Of a stretch of DNA of 16,207 nt, positions 1 to 6,148 are shown piece after piece. The stretch lies in contig CAMLMI010000072.1 in assembly GCA_946480965.1 (NCBI GenBank), forward strand, positions 1-16,207. The letters run 5' to 3'. The notes beneath the pieces are model-generated. The model had not been told where the DNA came from. It searched no databases and saw only the letters and a program-made list of their open reading frames with translations. Position numbers and translations under genes: made by a program. The stretch comes from an uncultured Verrucomicrobiales bacterium. Its GTDB lineage: Bacteria; Verrucomicrobiota; Verrucomicrobiae; Limisphaerales; CANJSG01. How positions within the stretch are numbered: the stretch's first letter is position 1; the number at the start of each line of letters is the position of its first letter.

Positions 1-105
1 GGCTGGAGGCGGTTTTTTACTCCTTCGGGGCGCCCCGCGGATGACCTTTGCATGGACACGCCGCGCGTCGGCCGGACATCCTGTCGGGCAAACAGACATT
101 CCTGC
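1..105. other. 5' edge of window, non-coding leader of xylB
   Basis: No gene is supported here. A run of six T (13-18) follows a G-rich stretch and may be the tail of a terminator belonging to an upstream gene, but its 5' arm would lie outside the window. A perfect 12-bp palindrome (CGGGGCGCCCCG, 26-37) follows. The xylB frame is open from an ATG at 52, but those 18 extra codons do not match the kinase family, so I treat 52-105 as leader. I see no clear promoter. Confidence 0.4.
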
Positions 106-1638
106 ATGAAAAAGTCCCTCCTGATCGGCATCGATTCCGGCACCCAGTCCACCAAGGCCCTCGTCGTGGACGCCCGCAACGGCAAGGTCCTCGGCTCCGC
201 TTCCGCCGCCTACGACCTCATCCCGAACCTCCCGCCCGGAGCCAAGGAACAGCATCCGCAGGACTGGATCGACGCCACCAGCAAGGCCATCAAGGGCGCG
301 CTCAAGGCCGCCAAGGCCAGCGGCTCCGACGTCGTCGCCATCGGCGTCAGCGGCCAGCAGCACGGCTTCGTCCCGCTCGACAAGGCCGGCCAGGTCATCC
401 GCCCCGCCAAGCTCTGGTGCGACACGGCCACCGCCGATGAATGCGCCGAGATCACCGCCGCGCTGGGCGGGCCCAAGGCCACGATCAAGGCCCTCGGCAA
501 CTCCGTCGTTCCCGGCTTCACCGCCGGCAAGATCCTCTGGCTGAAAAAGCGTGAGCCGAAGAATTTCGCCAAGCTCGCCACCGTCCTCCTCCCGCACGAC
601 TACCTGAACTGGTGGCTCACCGGCCAGGCCTTCATGGAATACGGCGACGCTTCCGGCACCGCGCTCATGGACGTCCGCAAACGCCGTTGGTGCGAAGCCG
701 CCGTCAAAGCCATCGACGCCGACCTCATGGGCAAGCTCCCCACGATTTCATCGAGCGAACAACCCGCCGGGTCTTTGCAGACGGCCACAGCAAAAGCCCT
801 CGGTCTGTCTGCGGGCGTCCTCGTCAGCGCCGGCGGCGGCGACAACATGATGGGCGCCATCGGCACCGGAAACACCCGGCCCGGCTTCGTCACCGCCAGC
901 TTCGGCACCAGCGGCACCATCTACGCCTGCGCCGACAAACCCGTCGTCGATCCCCAGGGCGAGATCGCCGCCTTCTGCGATTCCACCAACCGCTGGCTCC
1001 CGCTCCTCTGCACCATGAACGTCACCGTCGCCACCGAGATGGTCCGCAAGGATTTCGGCCTCGACCACGCCGCGTTCGAGAAAGCCGCCGCCAAGGCTCC
1101 CGCCGGCTCCGACGGGCTGGTCCTCCTCCCGTATCTCGAAGGCGAACGCACGCCCAACGTCCCCGACGGCACCGGCGTCTATCTCGGCGTCAATACCCGC
1201 ACCTTCACCGCCTCCCACTTCGCCCGCGCCACGATGGAAGGTGTCACCCTCGGCATGAACTACGGCCTGCGTCGTCTGGCCGAACTCGGCGTGAAGGCCA
1301 CCCAGATCCGCGCCACCGGCGGCGGAGCCAAGTCCAAGCTCTGGCGCCAGATCATGGCCGACATCTTCAACGCCGAAGTCGTCACCCTGAAGGTCAGCGA
1401 AGGTGCGGCCTACGGTGCGGCCCTCCAGGCCCTCTGGAGCTGGCGCCTGCATCAGGGCGACAAGGTCGCCATCGAAGACCTGACCGACACCTTCGTCACC
1501 TTGAACAAAGTCGAGACCGCCACCCCCAACGCGAAAGCCGTCGCCCGCTACGCCGAACTCCAAGCCCTCCAGGACGACACCTCCAAAGCCCTGCGCGGCG
1601 TGTTCGGGAAGCATCGGAAGATGGTGGCGAAAGGGTGA
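106..1638 (+). CDS. xylB: Xylulokinase (FGGY-family carbohydrate kinase)
   Basis: This is a 510-residue FGGY sugar kinase that most likely phosphorylates D-xylulose with ATP to D-xylulose 5-phosphate, feeding the pentose phosphate pathway in the cytoplasm. The first domain opens with the phosphate-binding motif GIDSGTQSTK (residues 8-17). The sugar-contacting segments GVSGQQHGF (80-88) and KLWCDTAT (102-109) follow. GGGDNMMGAIGTG (243-255) carries the presumed catalytic base Asp246. The C-terminal nucleotide-binding half has ATGGGAKSKLWRQ (403-415) and EGAAYGAAL (432-440). Length is normal for xylulokinase. The ATG at 106 is chosen because the family motif starts eight residues in; it lacks a clear Shine-Dalgarno sequence. 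QQHG and WCD favour xylulokinase over glycerol or gluconate kinase, but substrate is inferred. No xylose isomerase is in view. The TGA at 1636 is followed in the same frame by the next gene. Confidence 0.9.
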   Translation: MKKSLLIGIDSGTQSTKALVVDARNGKVLGSASAAYDLIPNLPPGAKEQHPQDWIDATSKAIKGALKAAKASGSDVVAIGVSGQQHGFVPLDKAGQVIRPAKLWCDTATADECAEITAALGGPKATIKALGNSVVPGFTAGKILWLKKREPKNFAKLATVLLPHDYLNWWLTGQAFMEYGDASGTALMDVRKRRWCEAAVKAIDADLMGKLPTISSSEQPAGSLQTATAKALGLSAGVLVSAGGGDNMMGAIGTGNTRPGFVTASFGTSGTIYACADKPVVDPQGEIAAFCDSTNRWLPLLCTMNVTVATEMVRKDFGLDHAAFEKAAAKAPAGSDGLVLLPYLEGERTPNVPDGTGVYLGVNTRTFTASHFARATMEGVTLGMNYGLRRLAELGVKATQIRATGGGAKSKLWRQIMADIFNAEVVTLKVSEGAAYGAALQALWSWRLHQGDKVAIEDLTDTFVTLNKVETATPNAKAVARYAELQALQDDTSKALRGVFGKHRKMVAKG

Positions 1639-1644
1639 ATCGAA

Positions 1645-2841
1645 TTGAGGATTGTCTTCGATCCGAAGTCCTTTGTGAGGGCGCCGTTTCGAGCGTGCCC
1701 TTCATGTGGGCGAACGGATTCATTCGGCGTCCTCGCAGTAAACAGCAACAGCTACTTGCTGAAGTGCCCTGTCTGTGGCGATGCAGAAATGATTCCGCTG
1801 CCATGTTTGAAAAAGCGAATCATCTACATCGATCAGTTTGCGCTGAGCGAGATGTTGAAAGAGACCGGAGAGTCCGACAGCTCGGCAAACAGGAAAGGCA
1901 ATCCCTTTTACTCAGTCCTGTTTCGCCTGTTGGAAAGGCTCGGGAAACTCATGTTGATCGCCTGCCCTTGGTCGCCTCTCCATCAAATCGAATCCAAGGG
2001 GATTGAACAATTCTCGGAGGGTGGAGAAGACCTTGCCGGCTTTGGCCAACGGTTTGAGAAACACAGACATCTTTTTCAGCACCTATCATTCGGCACCAAG
2101 TTTCTTCCCCATTCGGTTATCCGACAAAGTCAGGTTTTGAGAGCGTTGGACGCTTGGTTATCAAACGGAAAAGGTAGTCCGACGACCGTCGATCAGTCCG
2201 AGGCCATCTCCGGAGCAGTTAATGCTTGGCTCGCTCACATCTATCCTTCGCTTGATGGGAAACTTCTTGCTGAAGAGGTGAAGGTTATCAGCGAAACCAA
2301 GACCAATCTTAAAAGTGGGCTTGGAAGCGTGATCGCCCGTTGGCGCTCCGAGGCTGGAAAAGGTTTCAAGGACTGGTTCGGGGAAGAAGTTGCTGGCAAT
2401 GCACGGTCGCTGCATTCGGTGCTTCGCCAGAGACTGCAAGATGTCGGCTACTCAGGTGACCAAGCGGAGGCCAAAGCGGTGGAGTTTCTGCAAACTAGCC
2501 ACTTCGCCGATTGTCCCACAGTCAGGATAGGAGCAGCTCTCTGGGCAGGGCTGGCTCACCGTTTAACGAAAGGCGGTGGAAGGGAATGGAGCGAAAGTTT
2601 TGGAAACGACGTCGCTTTCTTGTCCGCGTATTTGCCATACTGCGACGCAATGTTCGTCGAGAACACCTGTGCCGATTTGTTGCGAACCAATCCGGTTAAA
2701 GCCGTCGTTCCAGAGAGTAGCCGAATCTTCTCAATGAAGAGCAAAGACGAATTCCTGAGCTTCCTGGAGCAGATCGAGAATGATGCTGCGCCAGCTCATC
2801 TTTGCAGAGTTCGTGAGGTGTATGGCGACGGTTGGGTTTGA
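1645..2841 (+). CDS. Uncharacterised zinc-ribbon protein with PIN-nuclease-like motifs
   Basis: I do not recognise a named family for this 398-residue protein. Two CxxC pairs (Cys18/Cys21 and Cys41/Cys44, as CPSC and CPVC) form a likely N-terminal zinc ribbon. IIYIDQFALSEM (59-70) follows, placing Asp63 at the end of a hydrophobic strand, as the first acidic residue of PIN-like RNases often is. Near the C-terminus AYLPYCDAMFVEN (328-340) places Asp334 and Glu339 in a second hydrophobic-acidic segment of the kind that completes a PIN active site. A metal-dependent RNase is therefore possible, but this is inference. The start is TTG at 1645: an in-frame stop lies at 1636-1638, AGGGTGA (1632-1638) is a fair ribosome site 7 nt away, and starting later would threaten the ribbon. 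G+C is lower than in the neighbours (27 of 60 bases at 2041-2100), which suggests transfer. Its place right behind xylB may allow co-transcription. There is no partner antitoxin. Confidence 0.75.
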   Translation: MRIVFDPKSFVRAPFRACPSCGRTDSFGVLAVNSNSYLLKCPVCGDAEMIPLPCLKKRIIYIDQFALSEMLKETGESDSSANRKGNPFYSVLFRLLERLGKLMLIACPWSPLHQIESKGIEQFSEGGEDLAGFGQRFEKHRHLFQHLSFGTKFLPHSVIRQSQVLRALDAWLSNGKGSPTTVDQSEAISGAVNAWLAHIYPSLDGKLLAEEVKVISETKTNLKSGLGSVIARWRSEAGKGFKDWFGEEVAGNARSLHSVLRQRLQDVGYSGDQAEAKAVEFLQTSHFADCPTVRIGAALWAGLAHRLTKGGGREWSESFGNDVAFLSAYLPYCDAMFVENTCADLLRTNPVKAVVPESSRIFSMKSKDEFLSFLEQIENDAAPAHLCRVREVYGDGWV

Positions 2842-2848
2842 TCGCTCT

Positions 2849-2868
2849 TTTGGCCTCTTTCTGCCAAA
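2849..2868 (+). terminator. Weak hairpin after the zinc-ribbon gene
   Basis: TTTGGC (2849-2854) and GCCAAA (2863-2868) form a perfect 6-bp stem around an 8-nt pyrimidine loop, starting 7 nt after the stop codon. There is no T tract after it, so it is at best a weak terminator. Confidence 0.3.
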
Positions 2869-2884
2869 TCGCCCGCGAAGGCCG

Positions 2885-2983
2885 CAACCCCGTTCGGGGT
2901 TGAAGTCCGTTTCCTGCCTCCACCCCAGGTAGGCGCATCCGCGCCAACCTGGGGCTACTGGCCCGGCAATCCCGTTGGGATTG
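2885..2983. repeat. Three-hairpin intergenic module, copy A
   Basis: Three inverted repeats lie in fixed order. Hairpin 1 is CAACCCC/GGGGTTG (2885-2891 and 2896-2902) with loop GTTC. Hairpin 2 is the longest: CCCCAGGT (2923-2930) pairs with ACCTGGGG (2947-2954) and, after an A-A mismatch, GGCGC (2932-2936) pairs with GCGCC (2941-2945) across loop ATCC. Hairpin 3 is CAATCCC/GGGATTG (2967-2973 and 2977-2983). The spacers between hairpins are also conserved in copy B at 3293-3389. A further palindrome, GGCCGGA/TCCGGCC (2983-2999), abuts this copy only. Confidence 0.85.
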
Positions 2984-3085
2984 GCCGGATCGTCCGGCCC
3001 ACGGCCGAACGGAAAGCCACGGCGGCGCGGCAACGCCGCCCCACCCTCTCACCGATGGGGCTCATCTGCCGCTCAGCCCTGATCC

Positions 3086-3101
3086 CCGCCGCCAGCGGCG
3101 G
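3086..3101. repeat. Short G+C-only palindrome
   Basis: CCGCCGC (3086-3092) pairs with GCGGCGG (3095-3101), a 7-bp inverted repeat in the same palindrome-rich spacer. It is short and made only of G and C, so it could be chance in such GC-rich DNA. Confidence 0.4.
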
Positions 3102-3120
3102 CGAATGCTACTGCGGCCTC

Positions 3121-3225
3121 GGAGCGCGGGTCTGTGACCCGCAGCGCTACCGGACTTGGTTCGGCATTGAAACTGCCGACGGCTCCATGACTTCGTTGGT
3201 GCTGCGGCTCACAGAGCCGCGCTCC
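3121..3225. mobile_element. REPIN-like inverted element with 25-bp terminal repeats
   Basis: The 25 bases at 3121-3145 and the reverse complement of 3201-3225 are identical except at two positions. Each end starts GGAGC, then a 7-bp stem with loop TGT, then AGC. The left stem is GCGGGTC/GACCCGC (3126-3132, 3136-3142) and the right is GCGGCTC/GAGCCGC (3204-3210, 3214-3220), so both differences form one compensated pair. A central hairpin TCGGCA/TGCCGA (3161-3166, 3174-3179) sits near the axis of symmetry. Two inverted REP-type units in one small element is the layout of a REPIN, which elsewhere is mobilised by a RAYT transposase. None is in the window and I see no target-site duplication. Confidence 0.65.
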
Positions 3226-3240
3226 AGTTCACCTCCGTCC

Positions 3241-3257
3241 CAACCGCAACGCGGTTG
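3241..3257. repeat. Palindrome related to hairpin 1 of the intergenic module
   Basis: CAACCGC (3241-3247) pairs with GCGGTTG (3251-3257) around AAC. It has the CAAC...GTTG form of hairpin 1 in the three-hairpin module and lies 35 bp before copy B, so it may be a divergent extra unit of the same family. Confidence 0.5.
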
Positions 3258-3292
3258 CGCCCCTCGTTCGTCCGAACCGCCTGCCAAGGCTG

Positions 3293-3389
3293 CAACCCCA
3301 TCCGGGGTTGAACTCCGTTTCCCGCCTCACCCAAGGTAGGCGCGCCCGCGCCAACCTTGGGCTACCAGCCGCAATCCCGTCGGGATTGC
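3293..3389. repeat. Three-hairpin intergenic module, copy B
   Basis: This copy repeats the order and spacing of copy A. Hairpin 1 is CAACCCC/GGGGTTG (3293-3299, 3304-3310) with loop ATCC instead of GTTC. Hairpin 2 is CCCAAGGT (3330-3337) with ACCTTGGG (3354-3361), the A-A mismatch, then GGCGC/GCGCC (3339-3343, 3348-3352) around GCCC. Hairpin 3 is GCAATCCC/GGGATTGC (3371-3378, 3382-3389). In hairpin 2 a C-G pair of copy A is replaced by an A-T pair, with both arms changed. Loops vary more than stems. Confidence 0.85.
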
Positions 3390-3597
3390 CCGGAGCGCCG
3401 GCCTCCTGCCCGCCAAGGCCGCAAGCTCAGGTGGAGCCGTAAGTTCAGGAAGAGGTGGCGATGGGGGAGGGGGATCTGGGTTCAGGTGGTGAGAAGGAAC
3501 AGGATTTTGGGGAGGTCGGACAGGAGTTTCATGTTGAGGCTGCTGGCCGCTCGGCTTTCCCCCGTGACACGTCGGGGCGGCGTGGCATTTTCCGCGC

Positions 3598-4356
3598 GTG
3601 CTCACCGCCGAAGCCATTGCCTTGCTCGAAAGTTTCCGCGCCGGAACCGTGCCCATAGACAAGGTGCTCCAGGCGTTCCAGGCCGCGCCTTTGGTCGATC
3701 TCGGGTTCGCCCAGGTGGACACGCACCGCTCGCTGCGGAAGGGCTTTCCCGAGGTGATCTTCGGCGCGGGCAAGACGCCCGTGCAGTGCGTCGAGATCGC
3801 CCGCCGCATCTTGGAGCGCGACACATGCGTGCTGATCACCCGGATCACGTCCGAACACGCCGCCGTGTTCCGCCAGGCCTTTCCCGACGCGGTCCACCAT
3901 GAAGCCGCGCGTTGTCTCACCGTCGAGCGGCCCGCCCTGCTGAAGCGCGCCGGCACCGTCGCCATCGTCTGCGCCGGCACCAGCGACCTGCCCGTGGCCG
4001 AGGAAGCCGCCGTGACCGCCGCCGTCATGGGCAACACCGTCGAACGTCTCTACGACGTGGGCGTGGCCGGGCTGCACCGCTTGCTGGCCAAGCTGGACCG
4101 CATCCAGTCCGCCAACGTCGTCATCGCCGTGGCTGGAATGGAGGCCGCGCTGCCCAGCGTCTTGGCCGGGCTGATCCGCCGTCCGCTCATCGGCGTGCCG
4201 ACCAGCGTCGGCTACGGCACCAGCTTCGGCGGCGTGGCGGCCCTGCTTTCCATGCTCAATACGTGCAGCAGCGGCGTGACCGTGGTGAACATCGACAACG
4301 GCTTCGGCGCGGGCTACGCCGCCAGCCAGATCAACGCCCTCGCTTCCTCGCAATGA
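3598..4356 (+). CDS. larB: LarB, pyridinium-3,5-biscarboxylate mononucleotide synthase
   Basis: LarB begins synthesis of the nickel-pincer nucleotide cofactor of lactate racemase-type enzymes. It carboxylates nicotinic acid adenine dinucleotide and releases AMP, giving pyridinium-3,5-biscarboxylic acid mononucleotide. The 252-residue length is typical. The N-terminal signature runs through DLGFAQVDTHRSLRKGF (34-50) to PEVIFGAGKT (51-60). The PurE/AIR-carboxylase-like C-terminal domain shows IVCAGTSDLPVAEEA (123-137), AGMEAALPSVLAGL (179-192), PLIGVPTSVGYG (196-207) and NIDNGFGAGYAA (231-242). The start is GTG at 3598: the family's short N-terminal helix fits directly after it, although I see no strong ribosome site. 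Its stop overlaps the larC start as ATGA (4353-4356), so translation is probably coupled. Repeat-rich DNA lies upstream. Confidence 0.92.
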   Translation: MLTAEAIALLESFRAGTVPIDKVLQAFQAAPLVDLGFAQVDTHRSLRKGFPEVIFGAGKTPVQCVEIARRILERDTCVLITRITSEHAAVFRQAFPDAVHHEAARCLTVERPALLKRAGTVAIVCAGTSDLPVAEEAAVTAAVMGNTVERLYDVGVAGLHRLLAKLDRIQSANVVIAVAGMEAALPSVLAGLIRRPLIGVPTSVGYGTSFGGVAALLSMLNTCSSGVTVVNIDNGFGAGYAASQINALASSQ

Positions 4357-5858
4357 ACACCCTCTATCTCGACATCTTCAGCGGCATCAGCGGCGACATG
4401 TTCCTCGGCGCGGCGCTCGATCTCGGCGTCGATTTCCCCCGGCTGGAAGCCGAACTCGGCAAGCTGGGCCTCGACGGCTACCACCTTCACCAGAAGCGCG
4501 GGGAAAAGTCGGGCATCTCCGGCGTGAAGTTCGACGTGCACCTGGAACACGACGGGCATTCGCACGGCGATCACGGGCACCACCACCACGGCCACGAAGA
4601 GGCTGACCACTCCCACAGCCACGCGGAACCGGCCGCCCAGCCCATAGGCTTCAAGAAAGCGCAGGCCCATTCGCACGAGCACGGACATTCCCACAGCCAC
4701 ACGCACGAGGGAGGACACACGCACAGCCATTCCCACTCTCATGACCATGACCATGACCATGACCATGACCATGACCATGACTGCGGGCACGATCACGGTC
4801 ACAGCCACGACGATCATGCCCACGACCACGGTCATCACCACGAGGACGACCACCATCACCACGGACGGAACTTCGCGGACATCCGCGCGATGATCCAAGG
4901 CAGCACGCTGTCGCCGTGGGTGAAGGAGAAGGCCGTCGCCGTCTTCCATCGCGTGGCCTTGGCGGAGGGCAAGGTCCACGGCAAGCCGCCGGAAGAGGTC
5001 CACTTCCACGAGGTCGGCGCGGTGGATTCCATCGTGGACATCGTGGGTGCCTGCATCGCGCTGGAACTGCTGGGCAAACCCCGCGTCCTCGCCGCTCCCG
5101 TGGTCGAAGGCACCGGCTGGGTGAACTGCGCCCACGGACGGTTCCCCGTGCCGACCACCGCCACGCTGGAGATCCTCGGCGCGCGCGGCATCGCTCTGAC
5201 GCAATGCGAGGAGCCTCACGAACTGGTCACGCCCACGGGCGCGGCGTTGCTGGCGGAGTTCGTCGAACACTTCGGCCCTATGACCGGCCTCGTCGCCCGC
5301 CAGATCGGCTACGGCCTCGGAACGCGCGACAACAAGACCCGGCCCAATGTCCTGCGCGCCGTGCTCGGGGAGACAACCAGCAACCCACAACCCACAACCC
5401 ACGTCCAAAGCCTCGACTGGGAAACCGACCGCGTCGCCGTGTTGGAGACGAACATCGACGACCAGAACCCCGAGCTGCTGGCCCATGCCGCCGAACGGCT
5501 GTTGGCCGTCGGGGCGCTCGATGTCTTCCAGGTTCCCGTGCAGATGAAGAAAGGCCGCGCCGGTGTCCTGCTCACCGTTCTATGCGCCGAAGCCGAAGCC
5601 GACCGGTTCACCGAGCAGGTGCTGCGCGAGACGAGCGCCTTCGGCGTCCGCCGCAGCGTCACGGAACGCCGCAAACTGCGCCGCGAGTTCCGCGAAGTGG
5701 CGACCGAGTTCGGTCCCGTGACCGTGAAGCTCGGCCTGCTCAACGGCCAAGTGCTTCACGTCGCCCCGGAGTTCGAGTCTTGCCGGAAGCTCGCGGAGGC
5801 CAAGGGTATCGCCACTCAGGCGGTCTTCTCGGCGGCCAGCGCGGCGGCTTGTCCCTAA
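4353..5858 (+). CDS. larC: LarC, CTP-dependent nickel insertion enzyme with His-rich insertion
   Basis: LarC is the cyclometallase that inserts nickel into the thiolated pyridinium dinucleotide to finish the nickel-pincer cofactor. This 501-residue protein starts with LYLDIFSGISGDMFLGA (4-20). A His-rich stretch follows at 66-170 with 44 histidines in 105 residues, mostly HSH, HDH and HGH, probably a nickel-binding or storage segment. The conserved core resumes with EVHFHEVGAVDSIVDIVGA (215-233) and GTGWVNCAHGRFPVP (253-267). A low-complexity linker (about 340-356) leads to the C2 half with ETNIDDQNPE (365-374) and QMKKGRAG (397-404). In Lactiplantibacillus plantarum the C1 and C2 halves are separate frames joined by ribosomal frameshifting; here they are one frame. 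The ATG at 4353 overlaps larB and has no ribosome site, suggesting coupling. larE and larA are not in view. Confidence 0.92.
   Translation: MNTLYLDIFSGISGDMFLGAALDLGVDFPRLEAELGKLGLDGYHLHQKRGEKSGISGVKFDVHLEHDGHSHGDHGHHHHGHEEADHSHSHAEPAAQPIGFKKAQAHSHEHGHSHSHTHEGGHTHSHSHSHDHDHDHDHDHDHDCGHDHGHSHDDHAHDHGHHHEDDHHHHGRNFADIRAMIQGSTLSPWVKEKAVAVFHRVALAEGKVHGKPPEEVHFHEVGAVDSIVDIVGACIALELLGKPRVLAAPVVEGTGWVNCAHGRFPVPTTATLEILGARGIALTQCEEPHELVTPTGAALLAEFVEHFGPMTGLVARQIGYGLGTRDNKTRPNVLRAVLGETTSNPQPTTHVQSLDWETDRVAVLETNIDDQNPELLAHAAERLLAVGALDVFQVPVQMKKGRAGVLLTVLCAEAEADRFTEQVLRETSAFGVRRSVTERRKLRREFREVATEFGPVTVKLGLLNGQVLHVAPEFESCRKLAEAKGIATQAVFSAASAAACP
4740..4781 (+). repeat. Perfect (CATGAC)7 tandem repeat inside larC
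   Basis: Seven exact head-to-tail copies of CATGAC encode (His-Asp)7 at LarC residues 130-143. The unit is a multiple of three, so slippage would only lengthen or shorten the metal-binding tract. Most His codons just upstream in larC are CAC, whereas every one in this array is CAT, consistent with a recent local expansion. Confidence 0.95.
5375..5402 (+). repeat. 7-bp tandem repeat at the LarC1/LarC2 junction
   Basis: Three exact copies of AACCCAC (5382-5402) follow a degenerate copy, AACCAGC (5375-5381). They encode the Pro/Thr/Gln linker at about LarC residues 341-350. The unit is not a multiple of three, so gain or loss of one copy would shift the frame between the two halves of LarC. Confidence 0.9.
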
Positions 5859-5884
5859 AGCGCGGGCGATCTTCTTTTGGTCAC

Positions 5885-5911
5885 GCAAGCGCCGACCAAT
5901 GCGACGCTTGC
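5885..5911. repeat. Inverted repeat downstream of larC
   Basis: GCAAGCG (5885-5891) pairs with CGCTTGC (5905-5911) around a 13-nt loop, 26 nt after the larC stop. There is no T tract, so a terminator role is uncertain. Confidence 0.35.
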
Positions 5912-6073
5912 AGCTCCTGCGGGCGATGATCGGCTCGGCGGAGGCTTGGCCGCATATTCGGGCTTCAATCAATCCCGGGTTCCGCCGATGAAGAGAGACG
6001 CGTTGGTCGGGTGATGCCGCCGGGCAAGATTGGGCCGGTAGGGCGGCAAAATTCTCCGGGCAGGCAGGGGTTG

Positions 6074-6110
6074 CCGGGTTTGGGACGGGGTGAAAGGGGC
6101 GGAAACCCGG
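6074..6110. repeat. Inverted repeat upstream of flgF
   Basis: CCGGGTTT (6074-6081) and AAACCCGG (6103-6110) are perfect 8-bp arms around 21 bases, ending 51 bp before the flgF start codon. It could be an operator-like site or a leader hairpin; nothing in the sequence decides. Confidence 0.4.
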
Positions 6111-6132
6111 GAAATGGGCCGAAAATGCCGCA

Positions 6133-6148
6133 TGGCATCGGCGCTGCT
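6133..6148 (+). promoter_or_regulatory. Sigma-54-like -24/-12 element before flgF
   Basis: TGGCATCGGCGCTGCT has the invariant GG (6134-6135) and GC (6146-6147) at exactly the spacing of the RpoN consensus (TGGCAC, then TTGCW), and most flanking bases fit. Rod and hook operons are RpoN-dependent in many bacteria. However, transcription would start near 6159, leaving almost no leader before the ATG at 6162 and cutting off the ribosome site at 6153-6160. It may be chance, or the real start codon may lie elsewhere. Confidence 0.25.

Larger units (their letters stand above)
2842..3597. other. Gene-free spacer dense in palindromic repeats
   Basis: No open frame here looks like a gene; the short ones run through palindromes and have no recognisable protein features. 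The spacer holds two copies of a three-hairpin module, a REPIN-like element and several further short palindromes, listed separately. From about 3411 to 3597, just before larB, the sequence turns purine-rich with G runs and I see no further clear structure or promoter. A fragment at 3411-3424 resembles the first bases of the three-hairpin module and then diverges. Confidence 0.6.

Noticed and set aside
52..105. Upstream ATG for xylB
   Set aside because: The 18 added residues do not fit the kinase N-terminus, and the family motif begins right after ATG 106.
1645..2841. Toxin-antitoxin module for the PIN-like gene
   Set aside because: No small antitoxin-like gene lies on either side, and at 398 residues with a zinc ribbon it is far larger than a VapC toxin.
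3055..3339. 94-codon open frame in the repeat spacer
   Set aside because: It runs straight through the REPIN-like element and part of a hairpin module, with no ribosome site or protein motif.
2885..3389. CRISPR array from the repeated palindromes
   Set aside because: Only two copies about 400 bp apart, each with three different hairpins, no regular short spacers and no cas genes.
5878..5892. Second sigma-54-like site after larC
   Set aside because: GG and GC spacing fits but the surrounding bases do not, and it is 270 bp from the operon start.
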